The notes below the pieces were generated by a model. It was not told the origin of the DNA. It ran no database searches and was given only the letters and a program-made list of their open reading frames with translations. Shown one piece after another: positions 15,752 to 26,396 of a stretch of DNA of 64,000 nt. Source of the stretch: Ancylobacter pratisalsi (GTDB taxonomy: Bacteria > Pseudomonadota > Alphaproteobacteria > Rhizobiales > Xanthobacteraceae); the NCBI RefSeq assembly GCF_010669125.1, contig NZ_CP048630.1:3112001-3176000 (forward strand), written 5' to 3'. A program made the position numbers and the translations under genes. Each line of letters begins with the position of its first letter. Position 1 is the first letter of the stretch.

Positions 15752-16087
15752 TCAATGGCAGTAGATCTCGCCCTTCACCTGGCAAAAATGTGTCTTGAAG
15801 GACTTCGGGAGTTTTTCTCCCTTGTCGATGACGAAAAACAGCACGGTCTTCTGCTTGTCGAGGCCGCCACGGGACTTGCACCAGTTGAAAGCGTAGTTGG
15901 CGGCGCTGGACATCATCTGCTCACGCTCCTTGCCGCAATCCTTCGCGTAGTTGTGGTCCTCGTACGACCTCGATTGGGCGGCGGCGGCGTCAGGGGGGCT
16001 CGCCAGCATCGCGGTGGTGGAGAACGCGACGGCGGCGGCCGCGGTGCGCAGTGTTCTACCGCCTTGCCGCGTCTTGTTGCCTTGCAT
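15752..16087 (-). CDS. Small exported cysteine-containing hypothetical protein
   Basis: A 111-residue protein, not recognised. An arginine-containing N-terminus followed by TAAAAVAFSTTAMLASPPDAAAA looks like a signal peptide, so the remaining 75 residues would be periplasmic. They contain four cysteines (51, 70, 102, 110), enough for two disulfides, in the pattern KDCGKE, FNWCKS, HFCQVKGEIYCH. It sits between ftsY and yciB on the same strand, possibly in the same transcript. Confidence 0.65.
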   Translation of the reverse strand: MQGNKTRQGGRTLRTAAAAVAFSTTAMLASPPDAAAAQSRSYEDHNYAKDCGKEREQMMSSAANYAFNWCKSRGGLDKQKTVLFFVIDKGEKLPKSFKTHFCQVKGEIYCH

Positions 16088-16174
16088 CGATGTCCTGCCT
16101 TTCCGATCCGGTAATGGAATGAACGGGCTGGAGAACCTCGCAGGGGCCGGCTTCCAAGAGGCCGGGCCTGGTCT

Positions 16175-17131
16175 TCAGGGCTGGTCTTCGAGACCGACGA
16201 TGGCGCGGGCGAAATCGCGGGCTTCGAAGGGCTGGAGGTCGTCGACGCCTTCGCCGACGCCGATGAGATGTACCGGCAGGCCGTATCTGGCCGCGATGGC
16301 GACAAGAATACCGCCGCGTGCCGTGCCGTCGAGCTTTGTCATCACCAGCCCGGTAACGCCGGCCACGCGCTTGAACGCTTCGACCTGGGACAGCGCGTTC
16401 TGCCCGACGGTGGCGTCCAGCGTCAGCACCACGGCGTGCGGGGCGTCGGGCTGCTGCTTCTTGATCACGCGGACGATCTTCTCCAGCTCGGCCATCAGTT
16501 CGGCGCGGTTCTGCAATCGCCCGGCGGTATCGATGATGAGGACGTCGGCTCCGTCCGCGCGCGCCTTCTGCAGCGCGTCGAAGGCCACGCCGGCGGCGTC
16601 CGCGCCGGGCTCGCGCGAGACCACCGAGGCGCCGGTCCGGTCCGCCCACACCTTGAGCTGTTCGATTGCGGCGGCGCGGAAGGTGTCGCCGGCCGCCAGC
16701 ACGACCTTCTTGCCCTGCGCGTGGAGGGTCGCGGCCAGCTTGCCGATGGTGGTGGTCTTGCCCGAGCCGTTGACGCCGACCATCAGCAGCACGAAGGGCT
16801 TCACATCCGCCGCGAACACGATGGGATGCGCGACCGGCTTCAGCACCGTCTCGATCTCGGCGGCGACGAGGGCGCGCACCTCCTCGGGCTCGATGGTCTT
16901 GTCGTAGCGGCCCTTGCCCACCGCCTCGGCGATGCGGGTTGCCGTCTCCACGCCGAGATCGGCGCGGATGAGGATGTCTTCCAGATCGTCCAGCGTGGTG
17001 GCGTCGAGCCGGCGCTTGGTGAACAGGTCCGTGATGCCGGTGGAAAGGCTGGACGCGGTGCGCGTCAGGCCCTGCGTCAGGCGCTTCCAGAAACCGGGGC
17101 GGGGGGCGTCGTTGGTGGGGGCGTCGTTCAT
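16175..17131 (-). CDS. ftsY: Signal recognition particle receptor FtsY
   Basis: A 318-residue SRP-type GTPase that brings ribosomes translating membrane proteins to the inner membrane and SecYEG. The NG domain is complete: P-loop [37 protein letters not shown], the DTAGR motif and [10 protein letters not shown]. The acidic A domain found in E. coli is absent, as is common in alphaproteobacteria. It starts six bases after the stop of mtaB, so the two are co-transcribed. Confidence 0.95.
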   Translation of the reverse strand: MNDAPTNDAPRPGFWKRLTQGLTRTASSLSTGITDLFTKRRLDATTLDDLEDILIRADLGVETATRIAEAVGKGRYDKTIEPEEVRALVAAEIETVLKPVAHPIVFAADVKPFVLLMVGVNGSGKTTTIGKLAATLHAQGKKVVLAAGDTFRAAAIEQLKVWADRTGASVVSREPGADAAGVAFDALQKARADGADVLIIDTAGRLQNRAELMAELEKIVRVIKKQQPDAPHAVVLTLDATVGQNALSQVEAFKRVAGVTGLVMTKLDGTARGGILVAIAARYGLPVHLIGVGEGVDDLQPFEARDFARAIVGLEDQP

Positions 17132-17136
17132 ACGTG

Positions 17137-18411
17137 TCAGGCCGCGATCAGACGCGCGCCGTCGTGACCGGCGATGCGCAGGGAAAGAAGGGTGCCCGGC
17201 GGCAGGGGTCGTGACAGGCGCACCGGTGTGAAGCCGGGCGTGCGGCCGATGCCGCCACGCTCGGTGAGAATGTGGCGCATGGTGCCCACCTCGGCGGCGA
17301 GATGACGCTGCAGGGCACTCGCGCCCTTTTCGCGCAGGCGCCTCGCCCGCTCGCGCACCACCTCGGTGGCAAGCTGCGGCATCCGCGCGGCCGGCGTATC
17401 CGGGCGGGCGGAGTAGGGGAAGACGTGAAGATGCGTCAGCCCGCAGGCGTCGACCAGATCGAGCGACTGGCGGAAATGCGCCTCGGTTTCCGTCGGGAAG
17501 CCGGCGATGATGTCGGCGCCCAGCACCACGTCCGGCCGCCGCCGCCGCAGTTCGGCGCAGAATGCGATCGCCTGGCGGCGCGAATGGCGACGCTTCATGC
17601 GCTTGAGGATCAGGTCGTCGCCGGCCTGAAGCGAGAGGTGGAGGTGGGGCATCAGCCGTTTCTCCTCGCCGATCGCGGCCATCAGCTCGTCATCGACCTC
17701 GACCGCGTCGATGGAGGACAGCCGCAGCCGGCCGAGCGTGGGGCAATGGCGGAGCACCGCGCGCACCAGCGTGCCGAGCCGGGGCGCGCCGGGAAGGTCG
17801 GCGCCATAGGAGGTGAGATCGACGCCGGTGAGGACGATCTCGCCATAGCCTTCTTCGGCGAGCTGGCGCACCCGGTCCACCACCGCGCCCATCGGCACCG
17901 AGCGGGAATTGCCGCGCCCGAAGGGGATGATGCAGAAGGTGCAGCGGTGATCGCATCCGGTCTGGATCTGGACGAAGGCGCGGGTGCGGCCCTCGATCGC
18001 CTCGCCCGCGCCTTCGAGTAGATGGGGCGCGGTCTCGCGCACATTCATGATGTCGCCGACGATCGCGCGCGCCTGCGTGCCGATGCCGAAGTCCAGCGCC
18101 TGCCGGGTCTCGGCCCAGCGCGCCGGGTCCAGCTTCTCGGCATTGCCGAGCACGCGGTCGACCTCGCTCATGGCGGTGAAGGCGGCGGGGTCGATCTGCG
18201 CGGCGCAGCCGGTGACGACGATGCGCCGGGTGGGATCCTCGCGCTTGAGCCGGCGGATGGTCTGGCGCGCCTGTTTCACCGCCTCGTTCGTGACGGCGCA
18301 GGTGTTCACCACCACGGCGTGCTCCAGCCCGGCGCGGTCGGCGAGTGCGGCGGCGCTCGCGGAATCGAGCGCGTTGAGCCGGCAGCCGAACGTCACGACG
18401 TCTACGGCCAT
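17137..18411 (-). CDS. mtaB: tRNA t6A37 methylthiotransferase MtaB
   Basis: A 424-residue radical-SAM enzyme that adds a methylthio group to t6A at position 37 of ANN-decoding tRNAs. The N-terminal UPF0004 domain starts VDVVTFGCRLNALDS with its cluster cysteines (GCRLN, NTCAVT, TGCAAQ); the radical-SAM cluster is CDHRCTFCIIPFGRG. The GCRLN form rather than GCQMN separates MtaB from MiaB. It is followed by ftsY with a five-base gap and preceded by dapF with a four-base gap. Confidence 0.93.
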   Translation of the reverse strand: MAVDVVTFGCRLNALDSASAAALADRAGLEHAVVVNTCAVTNEAVKQARQTIRRLKREDPTRRIVVTGCAAQIDPAAFTAMSEVDRVLGNAEKLDPARWAETRQALDFGIGTQARAIVGDIMNVRETAPHLLEGAGEAIEGRTRAFVQIQTGCDHRCTFCIIPFGRGNSRSVPMGAVVDRVRQLAEEGYGEIVLTGVDLTSYGADLPGAPRLGTLVRAVLRHCPTLGRLRLSSIDAVEVDDELMAAIGEEKRLMPHLHLSLQAGDDLILKRMKRRHSRRQAIAFCAELRRRRPDVVLGADIIAGFPTETEAHFRQSLDLVDACGLTHLHVFPYSARPDTPAARMPQLATEVVRERARRLREKGASALQRHLAAEVGTMRHILTERGGIGRTPGFTPVRLSRPLPPGTLLSLRIAGHDGARLIAA

Positions 18412-18415
18412 CGCG

Positions 18416-19297
18416 TCAGTTCGCTTCGACGCGGAAGCTGTCGCCGAGCATGGCAGCGGTCAGGCGGCCGTCGAACTCGTGCTCGGCCGGGCCGGTCATG
18501 AGGATGTGGTCGTCGCTGGCGCGCCAGTCGATCATGAGGTCGCCGCCGGGCAGCGTGACCCGCACCCGCCGGCCGGTGAGGCCGAGGCGGGCGGCCGAGA
18601 CAGCGGCGGCGCAGGCGGCGGAGCCGCAGGCGCGGGTGAGCCCGGCGCCGCGTTCCCACACCTTGAGCACGATATGCTCGGGCGAGACCACCTGGGCGAG
18701 CGAGATATTGGCGCGCTCGGGGAAGATGGGATGGTGTTCGAGTTCCGGCCCGTAATGGGCGAGGTCGATCGCCTCGACATCGGGCACCCAGAAGATGGCA
18801 TGCGGGTTGCCGACATTGACCACGGCGGGCGCGCGCAGCACCGGGGCGTCGGACGGGCCGGCCTGAAGTTCCAGCGCGCGGGTGTCGGCGACCGGGCCGG
18901 CGAGCGGAATGGCCGCCCAGCCGAAATGAGGCACGCCCATGTCGGCGGTCACGCCGTCGGGCTCGACCGTGCAGTCGAGCCGGCCGGCGACGCTTTCGAA
19001 CACCACGTGCTGGCGCCCGGTGCGGGCCGCCTCGTAGAGCGCGATGCAGCGCGTGCCGTTGCCACAGGCGCCGGCCTCCGAGCCATCGGCGTTGATGATG
19101 CGCACGAACGCCGCCGTATCCGGCTGCCGGGGCGGATAGAGCGCCATGATCTGGTCGAAGGGCAGCACGTCCGGCCGGGCCAGCGCGCGCGCCTCCGCCG
19201 GCGGCACGGGCAGGGGAGCGTCGCGCAGGTCCAGCACGACGATCTCGTTGCCGAGGCCGTTCATCTTGACGAAGGATCGATTTTCCAGCGCTGCCAT
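18416..19297 (-). CDS. dapF: Diaminopimelate epimerase
   Basis: A 293-residue enzyme converting LL- to meso-diaminopimelate for lysine and peptidoglycan synthesis. Both catalytic cysteines are present in their motifs, GACGNGTRC and [10 protein letters not shown], and the N-terminal [10 protein letters not shown] is the family's start. The ATG at 19297 was chosen because it leaves the usual dozen residues before KMNGLGN; the frame is open far upstream but encodes low-complexity sequence overlapping the divergent gene. It heads the leftward dapF-mtaB-ftsY operon. Confidence 0.95.
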   Translation of the reverse strand: MAALENRSFVKMNGLGNEIVVLDLRDAPLPVPPAEARALARPDVLPFDQIMALYPPRQPDTAAFVRIINADGSEAGACGNGTRCIALYEAARTGRQHVVFESVAGRLDCTVEPDGVTADMGVPHFGWAAIPLAGPVADTRALELQAGPSDAPVLRAPAVVNVGNPHAIFWVPDVEAIDLAHYGPELEHHPIFPERANISLAQVVSPEHIVLKVWERGAGLTRACGSAACAAAVSAARLGLTGRRVRVTLPGGDLMIDWRASDDHILMTGPAEHEFDGRLTAAMLGDSFRVEAN

Positions 19298-19487
19298 GGT
19301 GCTTCGCGATCGCGGTGGAGAGCTTTCCGTCCTTATATGGCCAAGCGCCCGACAATGGCCAGAGCCAATGACTGATGCGCGCCGGGCACGATCACGCGAG
19401 CAGGGCCGCCCGGGGGCTTGTGAGCGTCGCGGCCCGCCGCGCGCGGTGCTAGAAGGGGCCTGCCTGTGTGCTCCCTGCGGTGATCTG

Positions 19488-20279
19488 ATGTCGACTGTGC
19501 TTTTGCTTCCCCGCCTTCTTCCGGCCCGGCTCGCGCTGGCCTGCGCGCTGGTGCTGGCGGGTCTGCCCGCCGCGCGTGCGCAGACGCCCGATGCGTCGGC
19601 CCAGCCTCCTGCGGTGGACGCGCCCGCGGCGGACGCTCCCGCTTCGGATGCGCCGTCCAGCGAGGGGCCCTCGGGCGAGATGCCCGACGGCGAGCCGCCT
19701 GCCGCCGCTGCCGAGCCGCCGATGGACGACGACAACATGGTGGCCCCGCCGGTCGTCGACCCGAAGGCGGTGGAAACGCAGGCGGTGCCGCCCGGCGGCG
19801 ATCCGCTCAAGCGGCCGGACGGTTTCGGCGATGCGGCCGTGATGCAGCCGGTGCCGGTGCTGATGAAGCAGGGCTACAGCAACTGGGACCAGGGCTTCCA
19901 GTCCATCGTCAGCGCCGTGACGGAGATCGACGCCGAGCTGGCCCGGCTGAAGCTGACGCCGACAGGGGCGCCGTTCATCCTCTACACCTCGACCGATGAT
20001 GGCGGGTTCCAGTTCGAGGCCGAGGTGCCGTTCACCGGCGCCACGACCGAGAAGCCGAAGGAGGGCTTCGCGTTCTCCGCCTCGCCCGCCGGCAAGGCGA
20101 TGCGCTTCACCCATCGCGGGCCGTATGACGCGATGGACCCGACCTACGAGCAGATTTCCAACCTGCTCGACGCCAAGGACCTTGAGGCGCAGGACCTCTA
20201 TATCGAGGAATACCGTTCCGACCCGCGCACCACGCCGCAGGACGATCTGGTCATCGACATCTGGGTGCCGCTGAAGTGA
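19488..20279 (+). CDS. Exported protein with GyrI-like ligand-binding domain
   Basis: A 263-residue protein. A signal peptide ([18 protein letters not shown]) is followed by about 80 residues rich in Ala, Pro, Asp and Glu, probably a flexible linker, and then a GyrI/AraC effector-binding-type domain from about residue 110 ([23 protein letters not shown] through DIWVPLK). In other proteins this domain binds small hydrophobic or cationic compounds; here it would be in the periplasm or on the outer membrane. No partner gene is adjacent. Confidence 0.75.
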   Translation: MSTVLLLPRLLPARLALACALVLAGLPAARAQTPDASAQPPAVDAPAADAPASDAPSSEGPSGEMPDGEPPAAAAEPPMDDDNMVAPPVVDPKAVETQAVPPGGDPLKRPDGFGDAAVMQPVPVLMKQGYSNWDQGFQSIVSAVTEIDAELARLKLTPTGAPFILYTSTDDGGFQFEAEVPFTGATTEKPKEGFAFSASPAGKAMRFTHRGPYDAMDPTYEQISNLLDAKDLEAQDLYIEEYRSDPRTTPQDDLVIDIWVPLK

Positions 20280-20364
20280 GGCGCGGACGCGGGGCGGCGC
20301 GTGCATTCGCCTCGCGCCGCGCTCTGTGCTATGAGGCGGCGAAACGCACATCTTCGATAAAGCC

Positions 20365-21603
20365 ATGAACCTGATCGATACCACTGCGGCCACCGCCGCC
20401 GGGGCAGGCGTCACCGTTGCCGCCGCCACCATTGCCAAGGACACGCGCCGCTCCCTCGCGGGGCTGGACCGTGCCGGCCTTGCCGCCGCGCTCGCCGAGA
20501 TCGGCGTGAGCGAGCGCGAGCAGCGCATGCGCGTGACCCAGCTCTGGCACTGGATCTACCTGCGCGGGGCGCTGTCGTTCGACGAGATGACCAATGTCGG
20601 CAAGGGCCTGCGCGAGAAGCTCGGCGCGGCGTTCACCCTCGCGCGGCCGGAGGTCGTGGTCGAACAGGTGTCGAATGACGGCACCCGCAAATGGCTGCTG
20701 CGCCTGCCGCCCGATATCGCGGGCGACAAGCCGCACGATGTCGAGATGGTCTACATCCCCGAGAGCGACCGCGGCACGCTGTGCGTCTCCTCGCAGGTCG
20801 GCTGCACGCTCAACTGCTCGTTCTGCCACACCGGCACCCAGCGTCTGGTGCGCAACCTCACCGCCGCCGAGATCGTCGCCCAGGTGATGGTGGCGCGCGA
20901 CCGGCTGGGGGACTATCCCGGCCGCGAGCGCGCGACGGGTCCGGGCCTGCCCACCGAGGGCGAGCGGCTGGTGACCAACATCGTGTTCATGGGCATGGGC
21001 GAGCCGCTTTATGCCTATGACTCGGTGGCCGGGTCGATCGACATCCTGGCCGATGGCGAAGGGCTGGGCATCGGCAAGCGCCGCATTACGGTTTCCACCT
21101 CCGGGGTGGTGCCGGAGATCGAGAAGCTCGGCCGCGAGGTCGGGCCGATGCTGGCGATCTCGCTCCACGCCGTGCGCGACGAACTGCGCAACGAACTGGT
21201 GCCGATCAACAAGAAGTACCCGCTGAAGGTGCTGCTTGAGGCCTGCCGCACCTATCCCCCCGCTTCAAACGCCAAGCGCATCACGTTCGAATATGTGATG
21301 CTCAAGGGCGTGAACGACAGCCCCGCCGACGCCAAGGCGCTGGTGCGGCTGCTCGCGGGCATTCCGGCAAAGATCAACCTGATCCCGTTCAACCCGTGGC
21401 CGGGCACCAAATATGAGTGCTCGGACTGGGAGACGATCGAGGCGTTCTCCGACATCGTTTTCCGTGCCGGCTATTCCAGCCCCGTGCGTACGCCGCGCGG
21501 GCGTGACATTCTGGCCGCCTGCGGCCAGCTCAAGAGCGAGACCGAGAAGCTCAGCGCACGCGAGCGCCTCGCCCTGCGGGCCATGGCGGCAGCGGCCGAG
21601 TAG
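20365..21603 (+). CDS. rlmN: Dual-specificity rRNA/tRNA adenine C2-methyltransferase RlmN
   Basis: A 412-residue radical-SAM methyltransferase acting on A2503 of 23S rRNA and A37 of some tRNAs. The iron-sulfur cluster cysteines are C147, C151 and C154 in CTLNCSFC; the catalytic cysteine near the C-terminus is C386 in [15 protein letters not shown] for SAM binding and [10 protein letters not shown] are also present. Length is slightly above the usual 380 because of an Ala/Thr-rich N-terminal extension of about 25 residues. Confidence 0.95.
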   Translation: MNLIDTTAATAAGAGVTVAAATIAKDTRRSLAGLDRAGLAAALAEIGVSEREQRMRVTQLWHWIYLRGALSFDEMTNVGKGLREKLGAAFTLARPEVVVEQVSNDGTRKWLLRLPPDIAGDKPHDVEMVYIPESDRGTLCVSSQVGCTLNCSFCHTGTQRLVRNLTAAEIVAQVMVARDRLGDYPGRERATGPGLPTEGERLVTNIVFMGMGEPLYAYDSVAGSIDILADGEGLGIGKRRITVSTSGVVPEIEKLGREVGPMLAISLHAVRDELRNELVPINKKYPLKVLLEACRTYPPASNAKRITFEYVMLKGVNDSPADAKALVRLLAGIPAKINLIPFNPWPGTKYECSDWETIEAFSDIVFRAGYSSPVRTPRGRDILAACGQLKSETEKLSARERLALRAMAAAAE

Positions 21604-21644
21604 ACGCGCGTAACCGGGCGGAAGGCCCGGCCAGGGAGAGTGCC

Positions 21645-22034
21645 ATGCTGGACCATATCGGTTTTCCCGTCGCCGATTTCGCGCGTTCGCGGGCGTTCTA
21701 CGTCGCCGCGCTGGCGCCACTCGGCATCGGCGTGGCGATGGAAGTCAGTGCCGAGGAGACCGGCGCCGACGCCCATGCGGGCTTCGGCAGCCAGGGCAAG
21801 CCGGAGTTCTGGATCAACTCGGGCGGCGCGTTGACCGGCGGGCGCGTTCATGTGTGCTTCGCCGCGCCGGACCGGGCGAGCGTCGATGCCTTCTACGCCG
21901 CCGCCATGAAGGCGGGCGGGCGGGACAATGGGCCGCCGGGGCTGCGCCTGCACTATCACCCCAATTATTACGGCGCCTTCGTGCTCGACCCTGACGGGCA
22001 CAATATCGAAGCCGTCTGTCACACGCCGGCATGA
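21645..22034 (+). CDS. VOC-family (glyoxalase-like) protein
   Basis: A 129-residue vicinal-oxygen-chelate protein beginning MLDHIGFPVADFARSRAFY, with the paired beta-alpha-beta modules of the fold and metal-ligand candidates His4, His in RVHVCFAAPD and Glu in DGHNIEAVCH. Members of this subgroup are often annotated glyoxalase or bleomycin-resistance-like without known substrate. Its stop overlaps the start of the next gene (ATGA), so the two are probably co-translated. Confidence 0.85.
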   Translation: MLDHIGFPVADFARSRAFYVAALAPLGIGVAMEVSAEETGADAHAGFGSQGKPEFWINSGGALTGGRVHVCFAAPDRASVDAFYAAAMKAGGRDNGPPGLRLHYHPNYYGAFVLDPDGHNIEAVCHTPA

Positions 22035-22561
22035 GTGCAATGGACAACCTGCTCCGTCTTCTCCTTCGCGTCCTGCTGGTCCCGCTCGGCGTCGTCTTCG
22101 GCATGATGGCGAGCATGGCGGTGATCATGATCGGCTACTGGCGGATCGGTGATCTTCTGGCCGGGGTGGTCGATGTGCAGGCGGTGGCGCTGTTCGACGC
22201 GCTGGCGGCGGCGAGCTTCGCGCTGATGGCGGTGATGCTGGCGATGTGGGTGATCGCCGCCATCGGCATCCTGTTCGCGGAGATGTTCGCCATCCGCTCC
22301 TGGATGTTCCATGCCGCCAATGGCGCGGTGTCGGCGCTGGCGGCGGCGGCGCTGTTCTCGCCCTATCCCGACACCCCGGTGCCCTTCGACGACGGCACGC
22401 TCTATGTGCTCGGGGCGGGGCTTGCCGGCGGTCTGGCCTATTGGCTGGTGGCAGGCTGGAATGCGGGCTTCTGGAAGCCGCTCGGTGCGCCGCGCCCGGA
22501 GGCCTACGCCGCCCCGGCGCCGGCCCCTGCCGCGCCGATAGACACGCCGCCGGCCCCGTAG
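22031..22561 (+). CDS. Hypothetical inner-membrane protein
   Basis: A 176-residue protein with four predicted membrane helices ([21 protein letters not shown], the helix around [29 protein letters not shown], and [16 protein letters not shown]) and a proline/alanine-rich tail after residue 155. Not recognised beyond this. It is coupled to the VOC gene by a four-base overlap. Confidence 0.7.
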   Translation: MSAMDNLLRLLLRVLLVPLGVVFGMMASMAVIMIGYWRIGDLLAGVVDVQAVALFDALAAASFALMAVMLAMWVIAAIGILFAEMFAIRSWMFHAANGAVSALAAAALFSPYPDTPVPFDDGTLYVLGAGLAGGLAYWLVAGWNAGFWKPLGAPRPEAYAAPAPAPAAPIDTPPAP

Positions 22562-22673
22562 CCCGTGGCGGGCCGGGCTCAGCGGGCTTGCACGCGCGCG
22601 CGCCATGCCTATAGTCCGCGCGCTTTCAGGCACCAACTCGGGGCTTCGGCCCTTTTCTCGTGCGGAACTGATC

Positions 22674-23903
22674 ATGGCTAGCGACGTCAAGCGGGTGGTA
22701 CTTGCCTATTCGGGCGGTCTCGACACTTCGGTGATCCTCAAATGGCTGCAGACCACCTACGGCTGCGAGGTGGTGACCTTCACCGCCGACCTCGGGCAGG
22801 GCGAGGAGCTGGAGCCGGCGCGCAAGAAGGCCGATCTGCTCGGCATCAAGCCGGAACACATCTTCATCGAGGACGTGCGCGAGGAATTCGTGCGCGACTA
22901 CGTGTTCCCGATGTTCCGCGCCAACGCCCTGTATGAAGGGCTGTACCTGCTCGGCACCTCGATCGCCCGCCCGCTGATCTCCAAGAAGCAGATCGAGATC
23001 GCGCGCAAGGTCGGCGCCGACGCGGTGTCCCACGGCGCCACCGGCAAGGGTAACGACCAGGTTCGCTTCGAGCTCAGCTATTACGCGCTGGAGCCGGACA
23101 TCAAGATCATCGCGCCGTGGCGCGAATGGGACCTGCGCTCGCGCGAGCAGCTGATCGCCTTCGCCGAGAGCCATCAGATCCCGATTGCCAAGGACAAGCG
23201 CGGCGAAGCCCCGTTCTCGGTCGACGCCAACCTCCTGCACTCGTCCTCCGAGGGCAAGGTGCTGGAAGACCCGGCGATCGAGGCGCCGGAATTCGTCTAT
23301 CAGCGCACCATCGCGCCGGAAGATGCGCCGGACAAGGCGACCATCATCACGGTCGGATTCGAGAAGGGCGATGCCGTCTCGATCGACGGCGAGGCGCTCT
23401 CCCCGGCGAGCCTGCTCACCCGGCTCAACGAACTGGGCAAGGACAACGGCATCGGCCGGCTCGACCTGGTGGAAAACCGCTTTGTCGGCATGAAGTCGCG
23501 CGGCGTCTACGAGACCCCCGGCGGCACCATCCTGCTGAAGGCCCATCGCGGCATCGAGAGCATCACCCTCGACCGCGGCGCGGCGCATCTGAAAGACGAC
23601 ATCATGCCCCGCTATGCGGAGCTGATCTATAACGGCTTCTGGTTCTCCCCGGAGCGCGAGATGCTGCAGGCCCTGATCGACAGGAGCCAGGAATTCGTCA
23701 CCGGCGAGGTGCGGGTGAAGCTCTACAAGGGCAATGTCGACGTGATCGGCCGGACCTCGCCCTACTCGCTCTACAATCAGGACCTCGTGACCTTCGAGGA
23801 AGGCGCCGTCGCCTATGACCACCGCGACGCCGCCGGCTTCATCAAGCTCAACGCGCTGCGGCTGCGCACGCTCGGCAGCCGCGCCCGCCAGATCGGCGAG
23901 TGA
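22674..23903 (+). CDS. argG: Argininosuccinate synthase
   Basis: A 409-residue enzyme of arginine biosynthesis joining citrulline and aspartate with ATP. The PP-loop nucleotide motif is [32 protein letters not shown] and [14 protein letters not shown] are family signatures. The start MASDVKR is the usual one in Rhizobiales. The gene is monocistronic, ending at a long hairpin shared with the convergent flavoprotein gene. Confidence 0.96.
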   Translation: MASDVKRVVLAYSGGLDTSVILKWLQTTYGCEVVTFTADLGQGEELEPARKKADLLGIKPEHIFIEDVREEFVRDYVFPMFRANALYEGLYLLGTSIARPLISKKQIEIARKVGADAVSHGATGKGNDQVRFELSYYALEPDIKIIAPWREWDLRSREQLIAFAESHQIPIAKDKRGEAPFSVDANLLHSSSEGKVLEDPAIEAPEFVYQRTIAPEDAPDKATIITVGFEKGDAVSIDGEALSPASLLTRLNELGKDNGIGRLDLVENRFVGMKSRGVYETPGGTILLKAHRGIESITLDRGAAHLKDDIMPRYAELIYNGFWFSPEREMLQALIDRSQEFVTGEVRVKLYKGNVDVIGRTSPYSLYNQDLVTFEEGAVAYDHRDAAGFIKLNALRLRTLGSRARQIGE

Positions 23904-23943
23904 CGGAAGGCGCGGGCCTGAACAGGCAATGGCGACCCATAGA

Positions 23944-23977
23944 GAAGGGGCGGCGCGCGTGAAGCGGCCGCCCCTTC
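23944..23977. terminator. Long hairpin between convergent argG and flavoprotein genes
   Basis: GAAGGGGCGGC (23944-23954) pairs perfectly with GCCGCCCCTTC (23967-23977), an 11-base stem with a 12-base loop. It is placed to end transcription from both sides; there is no U-run. Confidence 0.55.
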
Positions 23978-24019
23978 GGCGTTAAGGGCGTTTCCTCAAT
24001 TTCCGTGCCCGTGCGGGCG

Positions 24020-24517
24020 TCAGTCCAGCGGCACCTTGCGGTTGTCGCCAAGGTCGGGCGTGCGGCCCTGCATGCGGGCGGCGGCCATCTTCAGGGCGAC
24101 CAGAACGCTGTTCGAGGGTCCGTCCCAGTATTCCGCGCTTTCGGGGATGAAGCGCAGCACCTGGATGTTCGGGTCGTTCTTGCCGCGCGGCCAGAAGGTG
24201 GAGGCCGCCTCGTTCCACAGCTCGTCGATCTTGGCCGGGTCGTGCATGACCTCGCTCTCGCCGGAAACGGAGAGGTAGTTGCGATCCGCCTTGTCGGCGA
24301 AGATCAGCGCCGATTGCGGGTCGCTCTCCAGTTCCTCGTCCTTGTGCCCGCGCTTGTCGGACAGGAACCAGACGCAGCCCTCGTCCCGCGCGACCATGGC
24401 GTGCATGGGCCGGCTGCGCAGGGTGAGGCCGTGCTTCGACACCAGCATGCAGGTGCGGATGTCGTCCATCATGTCCCAAACCTTGTCGATGGCCTGTTCG
24501 GTGGTCTTGCTGTCCAT
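24020..24517 (-). CDS. Pyridoxamine-phosphate-oxidase-like (general stress 26 type) flavoprotein
   Basis: A 165-residue split-barrel flavin-binding protein. The order TCMLVSKHGLTLRSRPM, CVWFLSDKRGHKDEEL and YLSVSGESEVMHD is typical of the general stress protein 26 branch of the PNPOx family, which is distinct from true PdxH. The start has an AAGGAGACAT ribosome site just upstream. A weaker EcfG-type promoter lies about 26-50 bases before the start, which fits a stress role. Cofactor and substrate are inferred from the family only. Confidence 0.88.
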   Translation of the reverse strand: MDSKTTEQAIDKVWDMMDDIRTCMLVSKHGLTLRSRPMHAMVARDEGCVWFLSDKRGHKDEELESDPQSALIFADKADRNYLSVSGESEVMHDPAKIDELWNEAASTFWPRGKNDPNIQVLRFIPESAEYWDGPSNSVLVALKMAAARMQGRTPDLGDNRKVPLD

Positions 24518-24541
24518 GGGATGTCTCCTTCTCAGGGAAGC

Positions 24542-24567
24542 AACACATGGGAGGGGGACGTGGTTCC
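24542..24567 (-). promoter_or_regulatory. Possible EcfG (general stress) promoter of the flavoprotein gene
   Basis: On the minus strand: GGAAC (24567-24563), 18 bases, GTT (24544-24542). The base before GTT is T instead of the usual C, so this is a weaker match than the two other such sites in the window. Confidence 0.45.
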
Positions 24568-24671
24568 CTCGAAGTCTCCCGGCGCGGGGGGGGGCGGTGC
24601 TACGTGCAAATCCGCTGTCATGCCGGAGTGGCAGGTCTATGGTAGCCCCTTGTCGCCTCAAGGAGATTGCC

Positions 24672-25802
24672 ATGCCCTGGTCGCTCACCGTCGGACATGT
24701 CTACGGCACGGCGGTTCGCATCCACGTCACCTTCCTGATGTTCCTGGTCTGGATCTGGGCCGCCTATTACCAGCGCGGGGGCGCCGGCGCGGCGTGGGAG
24801 GGTGTGGCCTTCGTGGCGCTGCTGTTCCTGTGTGTGCTGCTGCATGAGTTCGGCCACATCTTCGCCGCCCGCCGCTACGGGGTGAAGACGCCGGAGGTGA
24901 CGCTGTGGCCCTTTGGCGGCATCGCGCGGCTGGAGCGCATTCCCGAAAAGCCCTCCGAGGAACTCGTGGTCGCCATTGCCGGCCCGCTGGTGAATGTCGT
25001 CATCGCCCTGGTGCTGCTGGTGTTTCTGGGCGGGCATGTCGGCATCGAGCACATCGCCAATATCGAGAACCCGCAGACCAGCCTGCTCGCCAAGCTCGCC
25101 GCGGCCAACATCTTCCTCGTGGTGTTCAACCTGATCCCGGCCTTTCCCATGGATGGCGGGCGGGTGCTGCGGGCGCTGCTGGCCATGACCATGGGCCACG
25201 CCCAGGCGACCCAGATCGCGGCCTCGATCGGGCAGGCGCTGGCCATCGCCCTCGGGCTGCTGGGGATCTTCGGCAACCCGATGCTGATCATCATCGCGGT
25301 GTTCGTGTTCCTCGCCGCAAGCGGGGAGGCCGGCTCGGTGCAGATGAAGCAGGCGGCGCAGGGGCTGCTGGTTCAGGACGCCATGATCACGCAGTTCGAG
25401 ACGCTGGGCCCGCAATCGAGCGTGGGCGATGCCGCCGAGGCGCTGATCCGCACCACGCAGAAGGAATTCCCCATCGTCGACGGCGCGGGGCATCTGCGCG
25501 GCGTGCTAACCCGCGACGCGATGATCCACGCGCTGCAGAAAAGCGGACCGGCGTCCTCCGTCATCGAGGCGATGCAGGGCGAGGTGCCCACCGTCCAGTC
25601 CCGCACGCCGCTCGATGCGGCGTTGCGGCTGCTGACCGAGAAGCGCGTACCCGTGGTCGGCGTGCTGGATGGAAGCGGCAAGCTGGTTGGCCTGCTGTCG
25701 CCGGAGAATGTCGGCGAGATGATGATGCTGCGCGCCGCGCGCCCCGACGCGCGCTTCGGGCCCTGGGCCCGGCGCGGCCCGGCGGGGCCGACATCGCCGT
25801 AG
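24672..25802 (+). CDS. Site-2 protease family (M50) membrane metalloprotease with CBS pair
   Basis: A 376-residue intramembrane zinc protease. The zinc site is HEFGH (HExxH) in LLHEFGHIFAARRYGV, with the third ligand in NLIPAFPMDGGRVLRA. About six membrane helices fill residues 1-220; two CBS domains follow (from VQDAMITQFETLG and MQGEVPTVQSRTPLDAAL), which could bind adenosine nucleotides and tune activity. An AAGGAGATTGCC ribosome site precedes the ATG. Related Rip3/MJ0392-type proteases cut membrane-anchored regulators; the substrate here is unknown. Confidence 0.92.
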   Translation: MPWSLTVGHVYGTAVRIHVTFLMFLVWIWAAYYQRGGAGAAWEGVAFVALLFLCVLLHEFGHIFAARRYGVKTPEVTLWPFGGIARLERIPEKPSEELVVAIAGPLVNVVIALVLLVFLGGHVGIEHIANIENPQTSLLAKLAAANIFLVVFNLIPAFPMDGGRVLRALLAMTMGHAQATQIAASIGQALAIALGLLGIFGNPMLIIIAVFVFLAASGEAGSVQMKQAAQGLLVQDAMITQFETLGPQSSVGDAAEALIRTTQKEFPIVDGAGHLRGVLTRDAMIHALQKSGPASSVIEAMQGEVPTVQSRTPLDAALRLLTEKRVPVVGVLDGSGKLVGLLSPENVGEMMMLRAARPDARFGPWARRGPAGPTSP

Positions 25803-25955
25803 GGCCGCTAGAGCGTTCCCAACCGACGCGGGTGTCGGCTGGCGCGAGGAAGGTTGGCGTGAAGAAAACACGTCGAGACGAACAGCGGGACGCCTTCCGT
25901 TCACGGCGTCGCCCGCTCACGGAGCGCGCCGGAGTCGAACCCGGCAGGGCATCGA

Positions 25956-26006
25956 CACCCTCACCTCCGAGGCTCGGCGATCCTCGCCTCGCAGGGGGAG
26001 AGGGTG
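25956..26006. repeat. REP-like interrupted hairpin in an intergenic gap
   Basis: CACCCTC (25956-25962) pairs with GAGGGTG (26000-26006), and inside it CGAGGC (25968-25973) pairs with GCCTCG (25986-25991). It lies between the convergent protease and small acidic-protein genes. The CCCTC...GAGGG form resembles repetitive extragenic palindromes of many high-GC proteobacteria; only one copy was noticed in this window. Confidence 0.4.
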
Positions 26007-26042
26007 ACAAGAAGACCGGCCGTGGCCTTCCCGACGGTGCGC

Positions 26043-26354
<312 letters not shown>

Positions 26355-26396
26355 TCAAGGCTTTCGGGGGCGCGACAGATTTCTTTCGTGCGCGGC

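Noticed and set aside
22664..22690. An EcfG promoter at the argG start (GGAAC)
   Set aside because: GGAAC lies within 12 bases of the start codon and no CGTT follows at the right distance.
25921..25945. A tRNA T-arm-like stretch (GGTTCGACTCC on the minus strand)
   Set aside because: The stem does not pair with a seven-base loop, and no acceptor, anticodon or CCA end can be built around it, so it is a chance match.
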